DNA from: Streptococcus sp. LPB0220
Lineage (GTDB): Bacteria; Bacillota; Bacilli; Lactobacillales; Streptococcaceae
NCBI RefSeq assembly: GCF_008727815.1
Contig: NZ_CP044230.1
Span: 1,782,001 to 1,846,000, forward strand
DNA: 64,000 nt
Reading direction: 5' to 3'
Shown: positions 38,717 through 48,625 of the stretch, piece after piece
How positions within the stretch are numbered: the first letter of the stretch is position 1
How the letters are laid out: the number at the start of each line of letters is the position of its first letter
Translations under genes and position numbers: made by a program
The notes under the pieces: generated by a model
Told to the model about the DNA's origin: nothing
What the model saw: the letters and a program-made list of their open reading frames with translations, nothing else
Database searches by the model: none

Positions 38717-38752
38717 AAGAAAACCCAGACCTCACGATCTGGGTTTTCTTAT
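38717..38752. terminator. Bidirectional terminator
   Basis: AAGAAAACCCAGA / TCTGGGTTTTCTT stem between sstT (+) and the AGCS remnant (-). Confidence 0.85.
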
Positions 38753-38973
38753 TTCTTAAAGTAGCGTTTACTTTCTTTGATAATGACTGGGGAGAGGGCC
38801 AAGAGCGCAATCAGGTTGGGTAGAGCCATGAGCCCATTGACGATATCCGCAATGACCCAGACCAGATACAGCTTAAGGAAACCACCTAGTCCAACCATAA
38901 CCAAGAGCAGCAAAAGCGGGGCATTCCATACTAAATTATCGAGTTGCTGAAAAAACTGCAATACATGATCCAT
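38749..38973 (-). pseudogene. Sodium:alanine/glycine symporter (AGCS) with large in-frame internal deletion
   Basis: A 74-residue ORF whose first about 31 residues (MDHVLQFFQQLDNLVWNAPL onward) match the N-terminus of AGCS transporters and whose last about 43 (LVWVIADIVNGLMALPNL, SPVIIKESKRYFKK) match the extreme C-terminus. A normal AGCS protein is about 440-480 residues, so roughly 370-400 internal codons are gone while the frame, RBS (AAAAGGAGACAGAAA) and terminator stay. It cannot transport as such. It sits behind a glycine riboswitch. It could be decay or a retained two-helix peptide. Confidence 0.8.
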
Positions 38974-39020
38974 TTTCTGTCTCCTTTTTATCGACCGCTC
39001 GACAGAAATGAGAAAAAGAA

Positions 39021-39045
39021 AGAGTACATGTCAAACATGTACTCT
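39021..39045 (-). terminator. Expression-platform terminator of the glycine riboswitch
   Basis: AGAGTACATGT / ACATGTACTCT perfect stem, followed on the minus strand by TTCTTTTTCTC, between the aptamer and the AGCS remnant. Confidence 0.7.
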
Positions 39046-39080
39046 GGTCCTGCTTAAAATAGGGGACTTCCCCTATTTTT

Positions 39081-39215
39081 CGCTCTGTCCTTTTACCTGA
39101 GAGTTTGAGTAGATGCATCCTCTACCTTGCCCCTTCGGTGCCATTTCTGGTCTCTCCAGAGTTCCGTCCATTCACAGTCACTCACGCTCCTGCAAACTTC
39201 ATTCGGTCGTATGTA
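39081..39215 (-). ncRNA. Glycine riboswitch (gcvT-type aptamer)
   Basis: On the minus strand the conserved core is complete: GGACGGAACTCTGGAGAGA, GGCACCGAAGGGGCAAG, then ACTCTCAGGTAAAAGGACAG and AGC. The P1-type pairing CTCTG/CAGAG closes it. One full aptamer is visible (39081-39170), with a partial 5' extension to about 39215. It is followed by an intrinsic terminator and the AGCS remnant, matching known glycine riboswitch control of AGCS symporters in streptococci. Confidence 0.9.
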
Positions 39216-39298
39216 ATTTTCTCTATTTTAATCGATTTTCAATGCTTTGTCAACGATTCATGAAAATATCTTGCAAGGTTTCTGCAAATGTACGGTTT

Positions 39299-40717
39299 TT
39301 AATCACTCAAAGAGAAGTGATTGGTCATGAGGTTGCTAGCATCGAGCAAAATCTTGTCCAAGAGTTGATCCGTCGCTTCTTGAATCTGATCACTCATGGC
39401 TTGGTTTTCAGCCTCAAAATCGACGGTTTCACCTGCTGCAAGGGCACGATCAACTTTATTGATACGTGCATGTCCCCAGGCCATTGTCGATTCTTGGTAA
39501 TCATCTAGATCCCCAACATGGTGGGCATAGTGAGGATCTGCTAGTCCTGCAATAATCCGGTTAGCCCAGTAGAAGGAATCCGTTGTCACCTTAGCCGTAG
39601 TATTGGCAAAGTAATCTGGCGTTGTATCCACTTGGGTAAAGAAAGGAACGGCTGTATTGTAAGGCATCGAACCATAAGAAATCCATTGGATGCCTGTCGT
39701 TTCTTGTGGTTTATTGGGACGCAATTGCAGAATCGCTGTCTGGCTGGTCCGGTTGATCCCAATTGTTCGGAAAGTCCTCTGACTCACGTGATCTCCTTCC
39801 GGTCCATAAGGATCGTAGATGGTATCTTGGTAGTGATTGCTCAAGACATATTTCACATCCTCAATCGTCACCTTGCGATAGGGTTTTTGACACCAAGGAA
39901 TCTCAAAGCTCCGTGGATCCTGCTCAATTTCAGGATTAAGGAAACGCTGGATGGCCCAAGCCCGCGGTGTATTGTAGTGACGGTCCTTGTCTTTTTGGCT
40001 ACCAAAGGCATAGCGTGGATTAAAACCTTTTCCTTCTTGATCCAGAATCAAATGGTGCTCTGTGACAAAATTTTCAAGATCTGGGTCACAGAGAAACTCG
40101 CCTGGATTTCCAAATTCAAAATAATCACTTCCCAGTTGGTTCGGGTTGGTCACATAGGCATCATCTGGAACACGGCGCGCCATCCAGTGGTGACCTCCGA
40201 TGGTTTCCAACCACCAGATTTCATTCACATCTGAAATCGCAATCCCGTTAGATTCATAGGTTCCGTACTCTTCTAAAATCTTTCCGAGACGCAAAACCCC
40301 TTCGCGGGCAGTCTTGACATAAGGCAAGACCAAGGTCAGCATGTCTTCCTCACCGATGCCACTCTCTACAAGAGGATCGGCCCCTAGCACACGGCTATTG
40401 GTCGTAATGGTCTCTGTCTCACTCATGGCGACATTATAGATATTGATCCCAGCTTCTCCCCAGATCCCGTCTTTAGGAATGGCATCTGGAACCGCCGTAT
40501 AGCGAACTGGATTATCTGGCAAGTCGATTTCAAAAGATGATAAAATAGACTTGTAATGACGCGGTTGATCTTCTGGTTTGACCACGATTAATTTCTTAGG
40601 CGTAAAAACGCCATTTTGAGAATCCTCTGTTCGTGCTACAATGGTCGAACCATCATAGCTAGCATTTTTTCCGACTAGAATCGTTGTACACGAATCTGCA
40701 CTTTCACGTTTACGCAT
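39299..40717 (-). CDS. pepD: Cytoplasmic C69-family dipeptidase
   Basis: 472 residues, PepD/dipeptidase A family (Ntn hydrolase, C69). It starts [20 protein letters not shown]; Cys10 is the predicted N-terminal nucleophile after propeptide removal, followed by [16 protein letters not shown]. Other family blocks: [18 protein letters not shown] and [12 protein letters not shown]. It cleaves dipeptides. Start supported by GGGAGGATACGC. Monocistronic, with family S copy C and flanks upstream. A secreted relative is encoded at 58221-59882. Confidence 0.9.
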   Translation of the reverse strand: MRKRESADSCTTILVGKNASYDGSTIVARTEDSQNGVFTPKKLIVVKPEDQPRHYKSILSSFEIDLPDNPVRYTAVPDAIPKDGIWGEAGINIYNVAMSETETITTNSRVLGADPLVESGIGEEDMLTLVLPYVKTAREGVLRLGKILEEYGTYESNGIAISDVNEIWWLETIGGHHWMARRVPDDAYVTNPNQLGSDYFEFGNPGEFLCDPDLENFVTEHHLILDQEGKGFNPRYAFGSQKDKDRHYNTPRAWAIQRFLNPEIEQDPRSFEIPWCQKPYRKVTIEDVKYVLSNHYQDTIYDPYGPEGDHVSQRTFRTIGINRTSQTAILQLRPNKPQETTGIQWISYGSMPYNTAVPFFTQVDTTPDYFANTTAKVTTDSFYWANRIIAGLADPHYAHHVGDLDDYQESTMAWGHARINKVDRALAAGETVDFEAENQAMSDQIQEATDQLLDKILLDASNLMTNHFSLSD

Positions 40718-40843
40718 GCGTATCCTCCCAAATCATTCATTGCCTCTATTATAGCACTTTTAAAAGGGAGAACCTACTGAAAATCAGATTTGAAAACGGA
40801 TCGCTTTCAATATTTTTCAATCATTTTCATTTTATAAAGTTTT

Positions 40844-40873
40844 AAAAACCCTAGCTGATAAACAGCTAGGATT
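40844..40873 (-). terminator. Terminator beyond family S copy C
   Basis: CCTAGCTG / CAGCTAGG stem, with GGGTTTTTAAAA on the minus strand. First terminator after mutS2 and copy C. A similar CTAGCTGATGAACAACTAGG occurs at 41128-41148 on the other side of the element. Confidence 0.65.
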
Positions 40874-40967
40874 TAGAATGTAGATAAAATTTTTACTTAA
40901 AACAACTTAACTGATATAGAATAATTAAAATTGATACATACTAATAGGCTCATTCAGACAAATACTG

Positions 40968-41103
40968 AAACTTTCCGCCGTGAGAAAAGTGCCTGAAACA
41001 TAATTGTTTCATGCACTCGGGAGTTTTGAAACCTTAGGTTCAAAACTAAGTCATGGAACTTCTTCGAAGTTCGCTGACGTCCGTACTCACCTAAGGAAAG
41101 TTT
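40968..41103 (-). repeat. Structured repeat family S, copy C
   Basis: Sense orientation, 55 bp after the mutS2 stop. Hairpin 2 is AGTTTTGAA/TTCAAAACT. Hairpin 3 has one mismatch (AGTGCATGAAAC/GTTTCAGGCACT). Its outer flank to about 40870 matches the flank of copy D for about 100 bp. Confidence 0.85.
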
Positions 41104-41158
41104 CTAAGATAACTTTTTCTTCAATCTGGATCTAGCTGATGAACAACTAGGGCTTAAC

Positions 41159-43498
41159 TTAGCCTTTAAACGTGACAATGGTTGCGCCGCTTCCACCTGC
41201 ATTTTGTGGGGCATATTCAAAACTCTTGACATGCTTGTTGCGGCGGAGGTATTTTGTCACCCCTTCACGGATGACTCCCGTCCCGATCCCGTGGATGATA
41301 TCGACTTGGGCCATGTTGTTGAGCAGAGCCTGATCGATAAAGCCATCTAGCTCTTGCATGGCCTCTTCATAGCGTTTTCCACGGAGGTCCAGACGCGCTC
41401 TCGGCCCACTCGTGTTCGAACGTTTGACGACATTCACCTGGCGTTTCTTAGGTTGAGCCGCTTCTTTTTCAGCCTTGATGAGGTTGAATTCTTTTTCTTC
41501 CAAGGTCATCTTGATCAAGCCGACTTGCGCCTCCCAGCGACCATCTTTGAGTTGCTTGACCAGGGTTCCGCGTTGGCCATAGCTGATAACCAAGATTTCA
41601 TCTCCTACCTTAGGAGCACGCGCCTTTTTGGCTTTTTTCAAGACCTTGTTTTTAGAAAGGTCGACGGTTTCAGGCGCTAGTTTTTTCAACTGAGCCTTGG
41701 CCTCAATGATCTCATGTGGTTTTAACTGGGATTTAGCGTGAAGCCCTTGAAGGATACGGTCACTCTCTGAGAGGGCCATGTCCACAATTTCCTTGGCCTC
41801 TTCTCTCGCCTTATTGAGCTCTGTTTCTCTCTCTCGGGTCAGTTCGTTATAGAGTTTTCGAAGAGCGCGATTGAATTTGAGATTTTCTTGTTCGACCTCT
41901 TGAATGGTATCCAAGCGCTTGCGACTTTCTAAGGTCTGCGCCTCTAATTTTTCAATAATCTGATTGACATCATTATCCGTATTGGTCATCTTCATGGCAT
42001 CCTGGATAATGGTCTCAGACAAGCCCAAACGGCGGGCAATTTCAAAGGCATTGGAGCGACCAGGAACTCCTTGCATGAAGCGATAGGTTGGACGCAGACT
42101 CGCTGTGTCAAATTCCATACTGGCATTTTGCACTCCTGCAGTCTCAATTCCGTAGGCCTTGAGCTCTGGATAGTGGGTTGTCGCCATGGTCTTAATCCCG
42201 CGTAAACGCAGGTCTTCTAGGATAGCAATCGCAAGGCCCGCCCCCTCTTGAGGATCGGTTCCAGCCCCCAACTCATCCAGAAGGATCAAGGAGGCGGTAT
42301 CCACTTGATTCAAGATAGATACGATATTGGTCATATGACTGGAGAAGGTCGACAAGCTCTGCTCGATCGATTGTTCATCTCCAATATCTGCAAAGACCTG
42401 TGAGAAGATGCCCACACGACTACCTTGATCCGCTAGGATGGGAAGACCAGACTGGGCCATAATTTGCGCTAGTCCCAGCGTTTTTAGCATGATGGTTTTA
42501 CCACCTGTATTGGGACCGGTAATCACAATTTCTGTCAAGTCCTCAGTAAAATGCAGGTCATTCGCGACGGCATTTTCAATCAAGGGATGACGTAGTTGCA
42601 AGAGCTGAATAGAGCGATTGCTGCTAACCTCTGGTACCACTGCCTTATAATCGCGCATAAAGCGATACTTGGCCTTGATCAAGTCCAAATGACCGATAAT
42701 CCAAGCGTTGTTAGCAATCTCTGCTGCGTGAGGGCGCAGGGTGTCAGACAATTCCTCCAGAATCTGAATGATTTCATACCGTTCATCTGCTCGATGGTTG
42801 GCAATTTCTTCATTAAGATTGACGACTGCTCGAGGCTCGATATAAACAGTATTCCCGCTGGCTGAGATATCGTGGACCACCCCTGCAATCCGGTTGCGAT
42901 AGGTATTTTTTACGGGTAGAACATTGCGGCCATTCCGACTAGCAATCACAGCATCCGCCAACATATCGGCCTTGCTTTTCAGCAGATCTTGTAGAATCTC
43001 TCTGACCTGGTGTTCATTTTCCTGGATTCGACGACGAATTTTGGCCAATTTTTCGCTGGCAAAAGACTCGACAAAACCTCCTTCGTTGATAGCTTGAAGC
43101 CCACCTTGTAGGCGTGGTAAATCCACCAAGTTGTCAAAGAGGCGATTGAGCCTTTCCAGACGGACATTTTCCAAGTTGTCGTAGAAATCCTTAAGCTCAT
43201 GTGTCACCCGAAGAACAGCTTTTAGCGCTAGTAATTCATCGATATTGAGGGATGCCTCCATCTCCAAACGCTTGGCCACTGGACGGACATCTTGAATGGT
43301 CGACACGGCAAAGCGAGGCTCTTCCAAGAGGATCTGTTCCATATCTTCTAGCTCCATAAAGGCCGTTTCGATGCTTTCTTTTTTATCAGTTGGAGTAAGG
43401 GCTGCTAGCTCCATCTCCCCTTGTTCTGTCTGTAGATAGGGTTCAAAGAGTTGCTTGACCTTGTCAAACTCCAGAATATCTAAGATTTTTTTGTTCAT
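41159..43498 (-). CDS. mutS2: Endonuclease MutS2
   Basis: 779 residues. Core and lever domains come first, then the MutS ATPase with Walker [18 protein letters not shown] and [17 protein letters not shown], a long coiled coil (about 510-620), a KOW-like [15 protein letters not shown] and a C-terminal Smr domain ([26 protein letters not shown]). No mismatch-recognition domain I. MutS2 limits recombination and acts on collided ribosomes in related bacteria. A hairpin with T-run stands directly before its RBS. Confidence 0.93.
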   Translation of the reverse strand: MNKKILDILEFDKVKQLFEPYLQTEQGEMELAALTPTDKKESIETAFMELEDMEQILLEEPRFAVSTIQDVRPVAKRLEMEASLNIDELLALKAVLRVTHELKDFYDNLENVRLERLNRLFDNLVDLPRLQGGLQAINEGGFVESFASEKLAKIRRRIQENEHQVREILQDLLKSKADMLADAVIASRNGRNVLPVKNTYRNRIAGVVHDISASGNTVYIEPRAVVNLNEEIANHRADERYEIIQILEELSDTLRPHAAEIANNAWIIGHLDLIKAKYRFMRDYKAVVPEVSSNRSIQLLQLRHPLIENAVANDLHFTEDLTEIVITGPNTGGKTIMLKTLGLAQIMAQSGLPILADQGSRVGIFSQVFADIGDEQSIEQSLSTFSSHMTNIVSILNQVDTASLILLDELGAGTDPQEGAGLAIAILEDLRLRGIKTMATTHYPELKAYGIETAGVQNASMEFDTASLRPTYRFMQGVPGRSNAFEIARRLGLSETIIQDAMKMTNTDNDVNQIIEKLEAQTLESRKRLDTIQEVEQENLKFNRALRKLYNELTRERETELNKAREEAKEIVDMALSESDRILQGLHAKSQLKPHEIIEAKAQLKKLAPETVDLSKNKVLKKAKKARAPKVGDEILVISYGQRGTLVKQLKDGRWEAQVGLIKMTLEEKEFNLIKAEKEAAQPKKRQVNVVKRSNTSGPRARLDLRGKRYEEAMQELDGFIDQALLNNMAQVDIIHGIGTGVIREGVTKYLRRNKHVKSFEYAPQNAGGSGATIVTFKG

Positions 43499-43509
43499 AT
43501 TTCTCCTAC

Positions 43510-43551
43510 AAAAAAAGTGAGCGTCCTTCTTTAAATCGGACTTGTCTCACT
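43510..43551 (-). terminator. Hairpin with T-run directly before mutS2
   Basis: GTGAG...GTCC pairs with GGAC...CTCAC and is followed by TTTTTTT, then AGGAGAAATATG. It lies between cvpA and mutS2, so it may attenuate read-through from zapA-cvpA into mutS2. Confidence 0.6.
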
Positions 43552-43571
43552 CCTTTCTTCATTTTTGCTCC

Positions 43572-44126
43572 TTAAGCTCCGATAATCGCAGTCACCCACA
43601 AGTTGTGGAACAGACTGGAACTGATCGGGGTATGAAGGATGATAAAGCGGATCAATCCACTTGCATTGAGTCTATTTTGGATGGAAGCCATGGGAACCGT
43701 TGAGAGGACAGTCAAGCCCATTTGAATGACCAAAAGAGTTATCACGACGGCGATCACCCCCGCTCCAATTTGATACTTGCGATCCTCCAGTTTTTCTGGC
43801 TGGGGTACCAAGTGCATAAAGATCCCGATCACACGACCAATCAGGTAGATCATCGCAAAAATCAACACATAAGCTAAACCTGCATAAAAGATGTCATCTA
43901 ATTGAAATAGGTAGCGGTTGGCATAAAAATAATTCACCGATTGCTGGGTGGGACTCGAAAAAGGAACCCATAGAGACAACACCTTGGCCAGTCCCTTGTA
44001 GCTGCCACCTGCAATCAAGAGGGCCACTAAGGTCACTAGAAAATAATAGGACTGGAGGATAATCCCTCTTGCATAGCCAATATAAAAGCTCCATGCCAAA
44101 ATCAATAAGATTAAGAAAGTTAACAT
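43572..44126 (-). CDS. cvpA: CvpA family membrane protein
   Basis: 184 residues with four transmembrane helices. It starts MLTFLILLILAWSFYIGYARGIILQ, the CvpA pattern with a Gly-rich turn after helix 1. CvpA proteins are linked to colicin V production in E. coli and to envelope integrity; the exact role in streptococci is unclear. It follows zapA by 10 bp and precedes mutS2, an order (zapA-cvpA-mutS2) conserved in many Firmicutes. Confidence 0.85.
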   Translation of the reverse strand: MLTFLILLILAWSFYIGYARGIILQSYYFLVTLVALLIAGGSYKGLAKVLSLWVPFSSPTQQSVNYFYANRYLFQLDDIFYAGLAYVLIFAMIYLIGRVIGIFMHLVPQPEKLEDRKYQIGAGVIAVVITLLVIQMGLTVLSTVPMASIQNRLNASGLIRFIILHTPISSSLFHNLWVTAIIGA

Positions 44127-44136
44127 GTATCTCCTC

Positions 44137-44427
44137 TTATTTGGATGATTTATCCTTTAAGTCGTCTAAAGCCTTGCGACGAAAATCATCTAATTCTTTT
44201 TCTTTGTCGTCAAACTCGATCTCGCGATTTAGTTGCATGGACAAACTATTTACTGCCAATAGGATCGCGATGGTTTCATCATCTGCCTCTGGCATTTGTT
44301 CCTTAATTGCTTGGTATTTTTCTTTCGCAACACGTTCGACTTCTTCCATAAACAAATTATCATGGTTGGTTGTTAAAGTGAGCGCTTTGTTTCCAAATGT
44401 AAATTTATATCTATTTAAGCTCGCCAT
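44137..44427 (-). CDS. zapA: Cell division protein ZapA
   Basis: 96 residues from ATG 44427 (CGTGAGGTGATTTTT before it); an in-frame GTG at 44436 lies within the RBS. The globular N-terminal domain (NRYKFTFGNKALTLTTNHDN) and a C-terminal coiled coil (LNREIEFDDKEKELDDFRRK) match streptococcal ZapA. It bundles FtsZ filaments at the division site. First gene of zapA-cvpA-(mutS2). Confidence 0.82.
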   Translation of the reverse strand: MASLNRYKFTFGNKALTLTTNHDNLFMEEVERVAKEKYQAIKEQMPEADDETIAILLAVNSLSMQLNREIEFDDKEKELDDFRRKALDDLKDKSSK

Positions 44428-44563
44428 AAAAATCACCTCACGGTATTATATCAAAAATGGCTAGCTTTGTCAGTAGCAAAGCCCCTCTTCACAGGGATTT
44501 TCCAGTGGATTCTTTCTTTCTTTTTGCTCCCTCTCTCCCTGAATTTGTGGTACAATAGTGGTT

Positions 44564-45463
44564 ATGGAAAGTATGACACTCACTCCAACACAGGAGCAAA
44601 TCCTTGATTTTGTCCATACCTATCGCCGTTCTCTCTCTCAAAGCAAGAATCCTCATATGGATTATTTCTTTCGACTAGAGGGAGCGACCGTTTCGATCTA
44701 CAAGTCTGGAAAAGTCTTGCTTCAGGGCAATGACCTGACTCCTTACCTGGCCTTTTTCGGGCAAGATGCTGAGAACCCTAAAGGTTCTACTACTTCATCT
44801 GCAGGACAAGATTTAGCCATGATCGGAACCGACGAGGTTGGAAACGGCTCTTATTTTGGTGGACTCACCGTCGTTGCATCCTTTGTCACACCTGACCAGC
44901 ACGACTGGCTAAAAAAGCTCGGTGTTGGGGATTCAAAGACCTTGGATGATCGAAAAATTCAGCAATTGGCTCCTCTCCTTGAGGAAAACATCCAGCACCA
45001 AGCACTCTTATTGTCTCCAAAGAAGTACAATGAAGTCATTGCTTCTGGCTACAATGCTGTTTCGGTCAAAGTGGCCCTGCACAATCAGGCTATCTATCTT
45101 CTATTGAATAAAGGAATCCAAGCAGAACGAATTGTGATCGATGCCTTTACGACGGCTAAAAACTACCAAAAATACGTGAAAGCTGAAAAAAATCAGGTCA
45201 CCCAAGCCATTGAGTTGGAAGAAAAAGCAGAAAGCAAATATTTAGCGGTTGCAGTTAGTTCCATCATCGCCCGCAATCTCTTCCTTCAAAATCTAGAAGA
45301 TCTGGGCAAGGAACTGGGCTTTAATCTCCCTAGTGGAGCAGGGGCGAAGTCAGACCAAGTCGCTGCTAAATTGCTTCAGACCTACGGGATGAAGGCTCTG
45401 GGTTATTGTGCCAAACTCCATTTTAAAAACACAGAAAAAGCAAAGAAATTACTAGAAAGATAA
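44564..45463 (+). CDS. rnhC: Ribonuclease HIII
   Basis: 299 residues from ATG 44564. The N-terminal TBP-like substrate-binding domain (1-85) is followed by the catalytic domain with [12 protein letters not shown] (Asp-Glu), [16 protein letters not shown] and the late acidic residue near GAGAKSDQ. It removes RNA from RNA-DNA hybrids. A TGG-TACAAT extended -10 (44551-44556) ends only 7 bp before the ATG and no RBS is visible, so translation may be leaderless, or start at ATG 44573. It lies 3 bp before lepB. Confidence 0.9.
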   Translation: MESMTLTPTQEQILDFVHTYRRSLSQSKNPHMDYFFRLEGATVSIYKSGKVLLQGNDLTPYLAFFGQDAENPKGSTTSSAGQDLAMIGTDEVGNGSYFGGLTVVASFVTPDQHDWLKKLGVGDSKTLDDRKIQQLAPLLEENIQHQALLLSPKKYNEVIASGYNAVSVKVALHNQAIYLLLNKGIQAERIVIDAFTTAKNYQKYVKAEKNQVTQAIELEEKAESKYLAVAVSSIIARNLFLQNLEDLGKELGFNLPSGAGAKSDQVAAKLLQTYGMKALGYCAKLHFKNTEKAKKLLER

Positions 45464-45466
45464 GTT

Positions 45467-46117
45467 ATGTCAAAAAGAAGTTCAAAACAGTCATCTAGCT
45501 CACCAGTGGTGAGATTCCTTAAAGAATGGGGCCTCTTCAGTATTATTGTTGGTCTCATTATCGCCTCTCGCATCTACCTCTGGGCTCCGGTCAAGGTGGA
45601 CGGCCATTCGATGGATCCAACCCTAGCAGATAGCGAGTATCTCCTTGTGGTCAACCACCTCTCAATTGATCGTTTCGACATTGTCGTTGCCAATGAAAAA
45701 GACGACGACGGCAAAACCAAGGACATTGTCAAGCGGGTCATCGGTCTTCCTGGAGATACCATCCAATACGATAACGATACCCTCTACATCAATGGGAAAA
45801 AGACCAATGAGCCCTATTTGAAAGACTACATTGCTCGTTTCAAAAAAGATAAATTGCAATCGACCTACACTGGAAAAGGGTTCGAAGAAAACGGAGAACT
45901 CTTCCGCCAATTGGCCAATACAGCCCAAGCTTTTACAGTAGACAAGGATGGCAATCCTAAATTTACCTTGAAGTTGCTCGACGATGAATACCTCCTACTT
46001 GGAGATGACCGGATCGTTTCAAAAGATAGCCGTCAGGTCGGAGCTTTCAAGAAAGAACAAATCAAAGGGCAAGCCGTCTTTAGACTATGGCCGATCTACC
46101 CTTTCAAAACTTATTAG
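45467..46117 (+). CDS. lepB: Signal peptidase I
   Basis: 216 residues with one N-terminal transmembrane helix (about 20-37). Catalytic Ser in KVDGHSMDPTLAD (about residue 49), catalytic Lys in DIVKRVIGLPGD, and the conserved LLGDDRIVSKDSRQVG. It cleaves secretory signal peptides outside the membrane, and should process proteins such as the 1-2024 adhesin and the C69 peptidase. It is coupled to rnhC with a 3-bp gap. Confidence 0.92.
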   Translation: MSKRSSKQSSSSPVVRFLKEWGLFSIIVGLIIASRIYLWAPVKVDGHSMDPTLADSEYLLVVNHLSIDRFDIVVANEKDDDGKTKDIVKRVIGLPGDTIQYDNDTLYINGKKTNEPYLKDYIARFKKDKLQSTYTGKGFEENGELFRQLANTAQAFTVDKDGNPKFTLKLLDDEYLLLGDDRIVSKDSRQVGAFKKEQIKGQAVFRLWPIYPFKTY

Positions 46118-46133
46118 TATAGATTAACAGACT

Positions 46134-46165
46134 GAGGCTGAGACAAGTATGTCCCAGCCTTGCTT
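46134..46165 (+). terminator. Hairpin after lepB, resembling family F stem 1
   Basis: GAGGCTGAGACA / TGTCCCAGCCT with one mismatch, similar to family F stem 1 (GAGGCTGGGAC / GTCCTAGCCTC). Followed by TGCTTTAT only, so a weak terminator or a solo family F fragment before recD2. Confidence 0.5.
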
Positions 46166-46181
46166 TATAAAAAGGAAAGAA

Positions 46182-48617
46182 ATGATGGAATATTATTTTT
46201 CTGGTACTATTGAGCGCATTATTTTTGAAAATCCTAGCAGTTTTTTTCGAATCCTCTTGCTCGATATCAGCGATACCGATGCCGAAAACTTTAATGATTT
46301 TGAGATTATTGTGACGGGCACCATGGCAGATATCATGGAAGGCGAAGACTACACCTTCTGGGGGGAGCTGGTCCATCATCCTAAATACGGAGAGCAGCTC
46401 AAAATCAGTCGCTATGAACGTGCCAAACCCTCTAGCAAGGGCTTAGTGAAATATTTTTCTAGTGATCACTTTAAAGGAATTGGTCTCAAAACAGCCCAAA
46501 AAATCGTGGACCTCTATGGGGACGATACCATTGACAAAATTTTGGAGGCCCCTGAAAAATTAGAAGAAATCACAGGCCTCTCCAAGAAAAACCGCCTGGC
46601 TTTTGTAGAAAAACTCCGTCAGAATTACGGGACAGAGCGCATTCTCGCCCAACTAGCCAACTATGGCATTCCCAATAAATTGGCCTTTCAGATCCAAGAC
46701 TTTTATAAAGAAGAAACCCTCCAGATCGTGGAGCAACAGCCCTACCAATTGGTGGAAGATATCCAAGGCATGGGCTTTAAAATCGCGGACCAATTGGCAG
46801 AAGAATTGGGCATTGCTAGTGACGCTCCTGAGCGTTTCCGCGCGGGTCTGATCCACAGCCTCTTTAGCTACTCTATCGAGACTGGAAATACCTATATCGA
46901 AGCCAAGGATCTCCTGCGCTATACCATTGACCTGTTAGAATCAGCTCGGCCAATAGAATTGGATCCTTCCACTGTCGCCCAAGAATTAGGACGCCTCATT
47001 GAGGAAGACAAGGTTCAAAATGTGGACACCAAGATCTTTGACAACAGCCTCTTCTTTGCGGAGGAAGGCATTCGCAGCCATATTGGTCGATTGTTGGAAA
47101 AAGGAAAGCAAGCTTCATTTGAAGCCGAGAAAATCAACCGGGCTATCGAGGCGGTTGAAAAAGATCTGGGGATTCGCTACGATGCCATTCAAAAAGAGGC
47201 CATTCACCAGGCTATCCAAAACAAGGTCTTTATCCTCACTGGGGGTCCTGGGACAGGAAAGACTACCGTTATTAATGGGATGATCAGTGTCTATGCCCAA
47301 CTCCACCAACTGGATCTTCGCAAGAAACAAGACCTGCCGATCCTCTTGGCTGCTCCAACGGGACGGGCAGCTAGGCGCATGAATGAGCTGACAGGACTTC
47401 CGAGCGCCACCATCCACCGCCATTTGGGGATGACAGGAGATGATGACACCAGCCACTTAGAGGACTATCTGGATGCAGACTTTATCATTGTGGACGAATT
47501 TTCCATGGTTGATACCTGGCTGGCTAATCAATTACTTAGCAACATTGCAACGGATACGAAACTCTTGATTGTGGGAGATGCCGACCAATTACCTTCCGTC
47601 AGCCCTGGTCAGGTCTTGGCTGATCTCTTGCAGATTCCGAGCATCCCTCAGACCAAACTGGAACATATTTTCCGACAGAGTGAGGACTCGACCATTGTCT
47701 CACTAGCAGGAGATATTCGCCAGGGCAAGCTTCCTCAAGATTTCACAGAACGAAAAGCCGACCGCTCTTATTTCGAAGCCGGAAGCGAACACATCCCTAA
47801 GATGATCGAACAAATCACTTCTGCTGCCCTTCGTAGTCAAATCCCTGCTCGAGATATCCAAGTCTTGGCACCCATGTACAAGGGCCAGGCCGGCATTGAC
47901 AATATCAATACGCTCATGCAAGACCTTCTCAATCCAGCTGTCAAAGATCAGGTCGTCTTTGACACGCCAGACTGCCAATACCGCGATGGAGACAAGGTCA
48001 TCCATCTGGTCAATGATGCAGAAAGCAATGTCTTTAACGGAGATATCGGCTACATTACCGATCTTCTCCCAGGAAAATATACAGAATCCAAGCAAGATGA
48101 ATTGACTATCCAATTTGATGGCAATGAAATCGTCTACCCGCGCAATGAATGGTACAAGATTCGCTTAGCCTATGCGATGAGTATTCACAAATCGCAAGGA
48201 AGCGAATTTCCTGTGGTGATTTTACCCATTACCAATCAAAGCCACCGGATGTTGCAGCGTAATTTGATCTATACCGCCATCACGCGCTCAAAGAGCAAGC
48301 TGATTCTCTTAGGAGAATACAGCGCCTTTGATTTCGCTACTAAAAATACAGGTACAGCGCGCAAGACCTATTTGGTTGAACGCTTCAAGGAACTGGACGG
48401 AGGCGAAGCAACCACAGACTATTCTTCATCCCTTGCAACGGCTTCTGCTACAGTCGAATCTGCACGAAGCAAGGAAGAAACTGTTGAAACGAAAGCAGAG
48501 ACGTCTAAACCTACTGTCTATCGACTAACAGAAGACAATCTCCACACCATCTCGCCTATGATTGGACTAACAGAAGAAGAGATTGCAGCCTTCTTTGATA
48601 TCAAAAAAGACGACTAG
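46182..48617 (+). CDS. recD2: ATP-dependent helicase RecD2
   Basis: 811 residues from ATG 46182 (AAAAGGAAAGAA before it; ATG 46185 is also possible). An N-terminal OB-like and tandem helix-hairpin-helix region (FKGIGLKTAQKIVDLYG, IQGMGFKIADQLAEELG) marks RecD2 rather than RecBCD RecD. SF1B motifs: GGPGTGKTT, DEFSMVD, VGDADQLPSVSPGQ and the C-terminal YAMSIHKSQGSEF. A 5'-3' DNA helicase for repair. The last 60 residues are a low-complexity Ser/Thr/Glu linker followed by a short conserved tail. Confidence 0.92.
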   Translation: MMEYYFSGTIERIIFENPSSFFRILLLDISDTDAENFNDFEIIVTGTMADIMEGEDYTFWGELVHHPKYGEQLKISRYERAKPSSKGLVKYFSSDHFKGIGLKTAQKIVDLYGDDTIDKILEAPEKLEEITGLSKKNRLAFVEKLRQNYGTERILAQLANYGIPNKLAFQIQDFYKEETLQIVEQQPYQLVEDIQGMGFKIADQLAEELGIASDAPERFRAGLIHSLFSYSIETGNTYIEAKDLLRYTIDLLESARPIELDPSTVAQELGRLIEEDKVQNVDTKIFDNSLFFAEEGIRSHIGRLLEKGKQASFEAEKINRAIEAVEKDLGIRYDAIQKEAIHQAIQNKVFILTGGPGTGKTTVINGMISVYAQLHQLDLRKKQDLPILLAAPTGRAARRMNELTGLPSATIHRHLGMTGDDDTSHLEDYLDADFIIVDEFSMVDTWLANQLLSNIATDTKLLIVGDADQLPSVSPGQVLADLLQIPSIPQTKLEHIFRQSEDSTIVSLAGDIRQGKLPQDFTERKADRSYFEAGSEHIPKMIEQITSAALRSQIPARDIQVLAPMYKGQAGIDNINTLMQDLLNPAVKDQVVFDTPDCQYRDGDKVIHLVNDAESNVFNGDIGYITDLLPGKYTESKQDELTIQFDGNEIVYPRNEWYKIRLAYAMSIHKSQGSEFPVVILPITNQSHRMLQRNLIYTAITRSKSKLILLGEYSAFDFATKNTGTARKTYLVERFKELDGGEATTDYSSSLATASATVESARSKEETVETKAETSKPTVYRLTEDNLHTISPMIGLTEEEIAAFFDIKKDD

Positions 48618-48625
48618 TGAACAGA

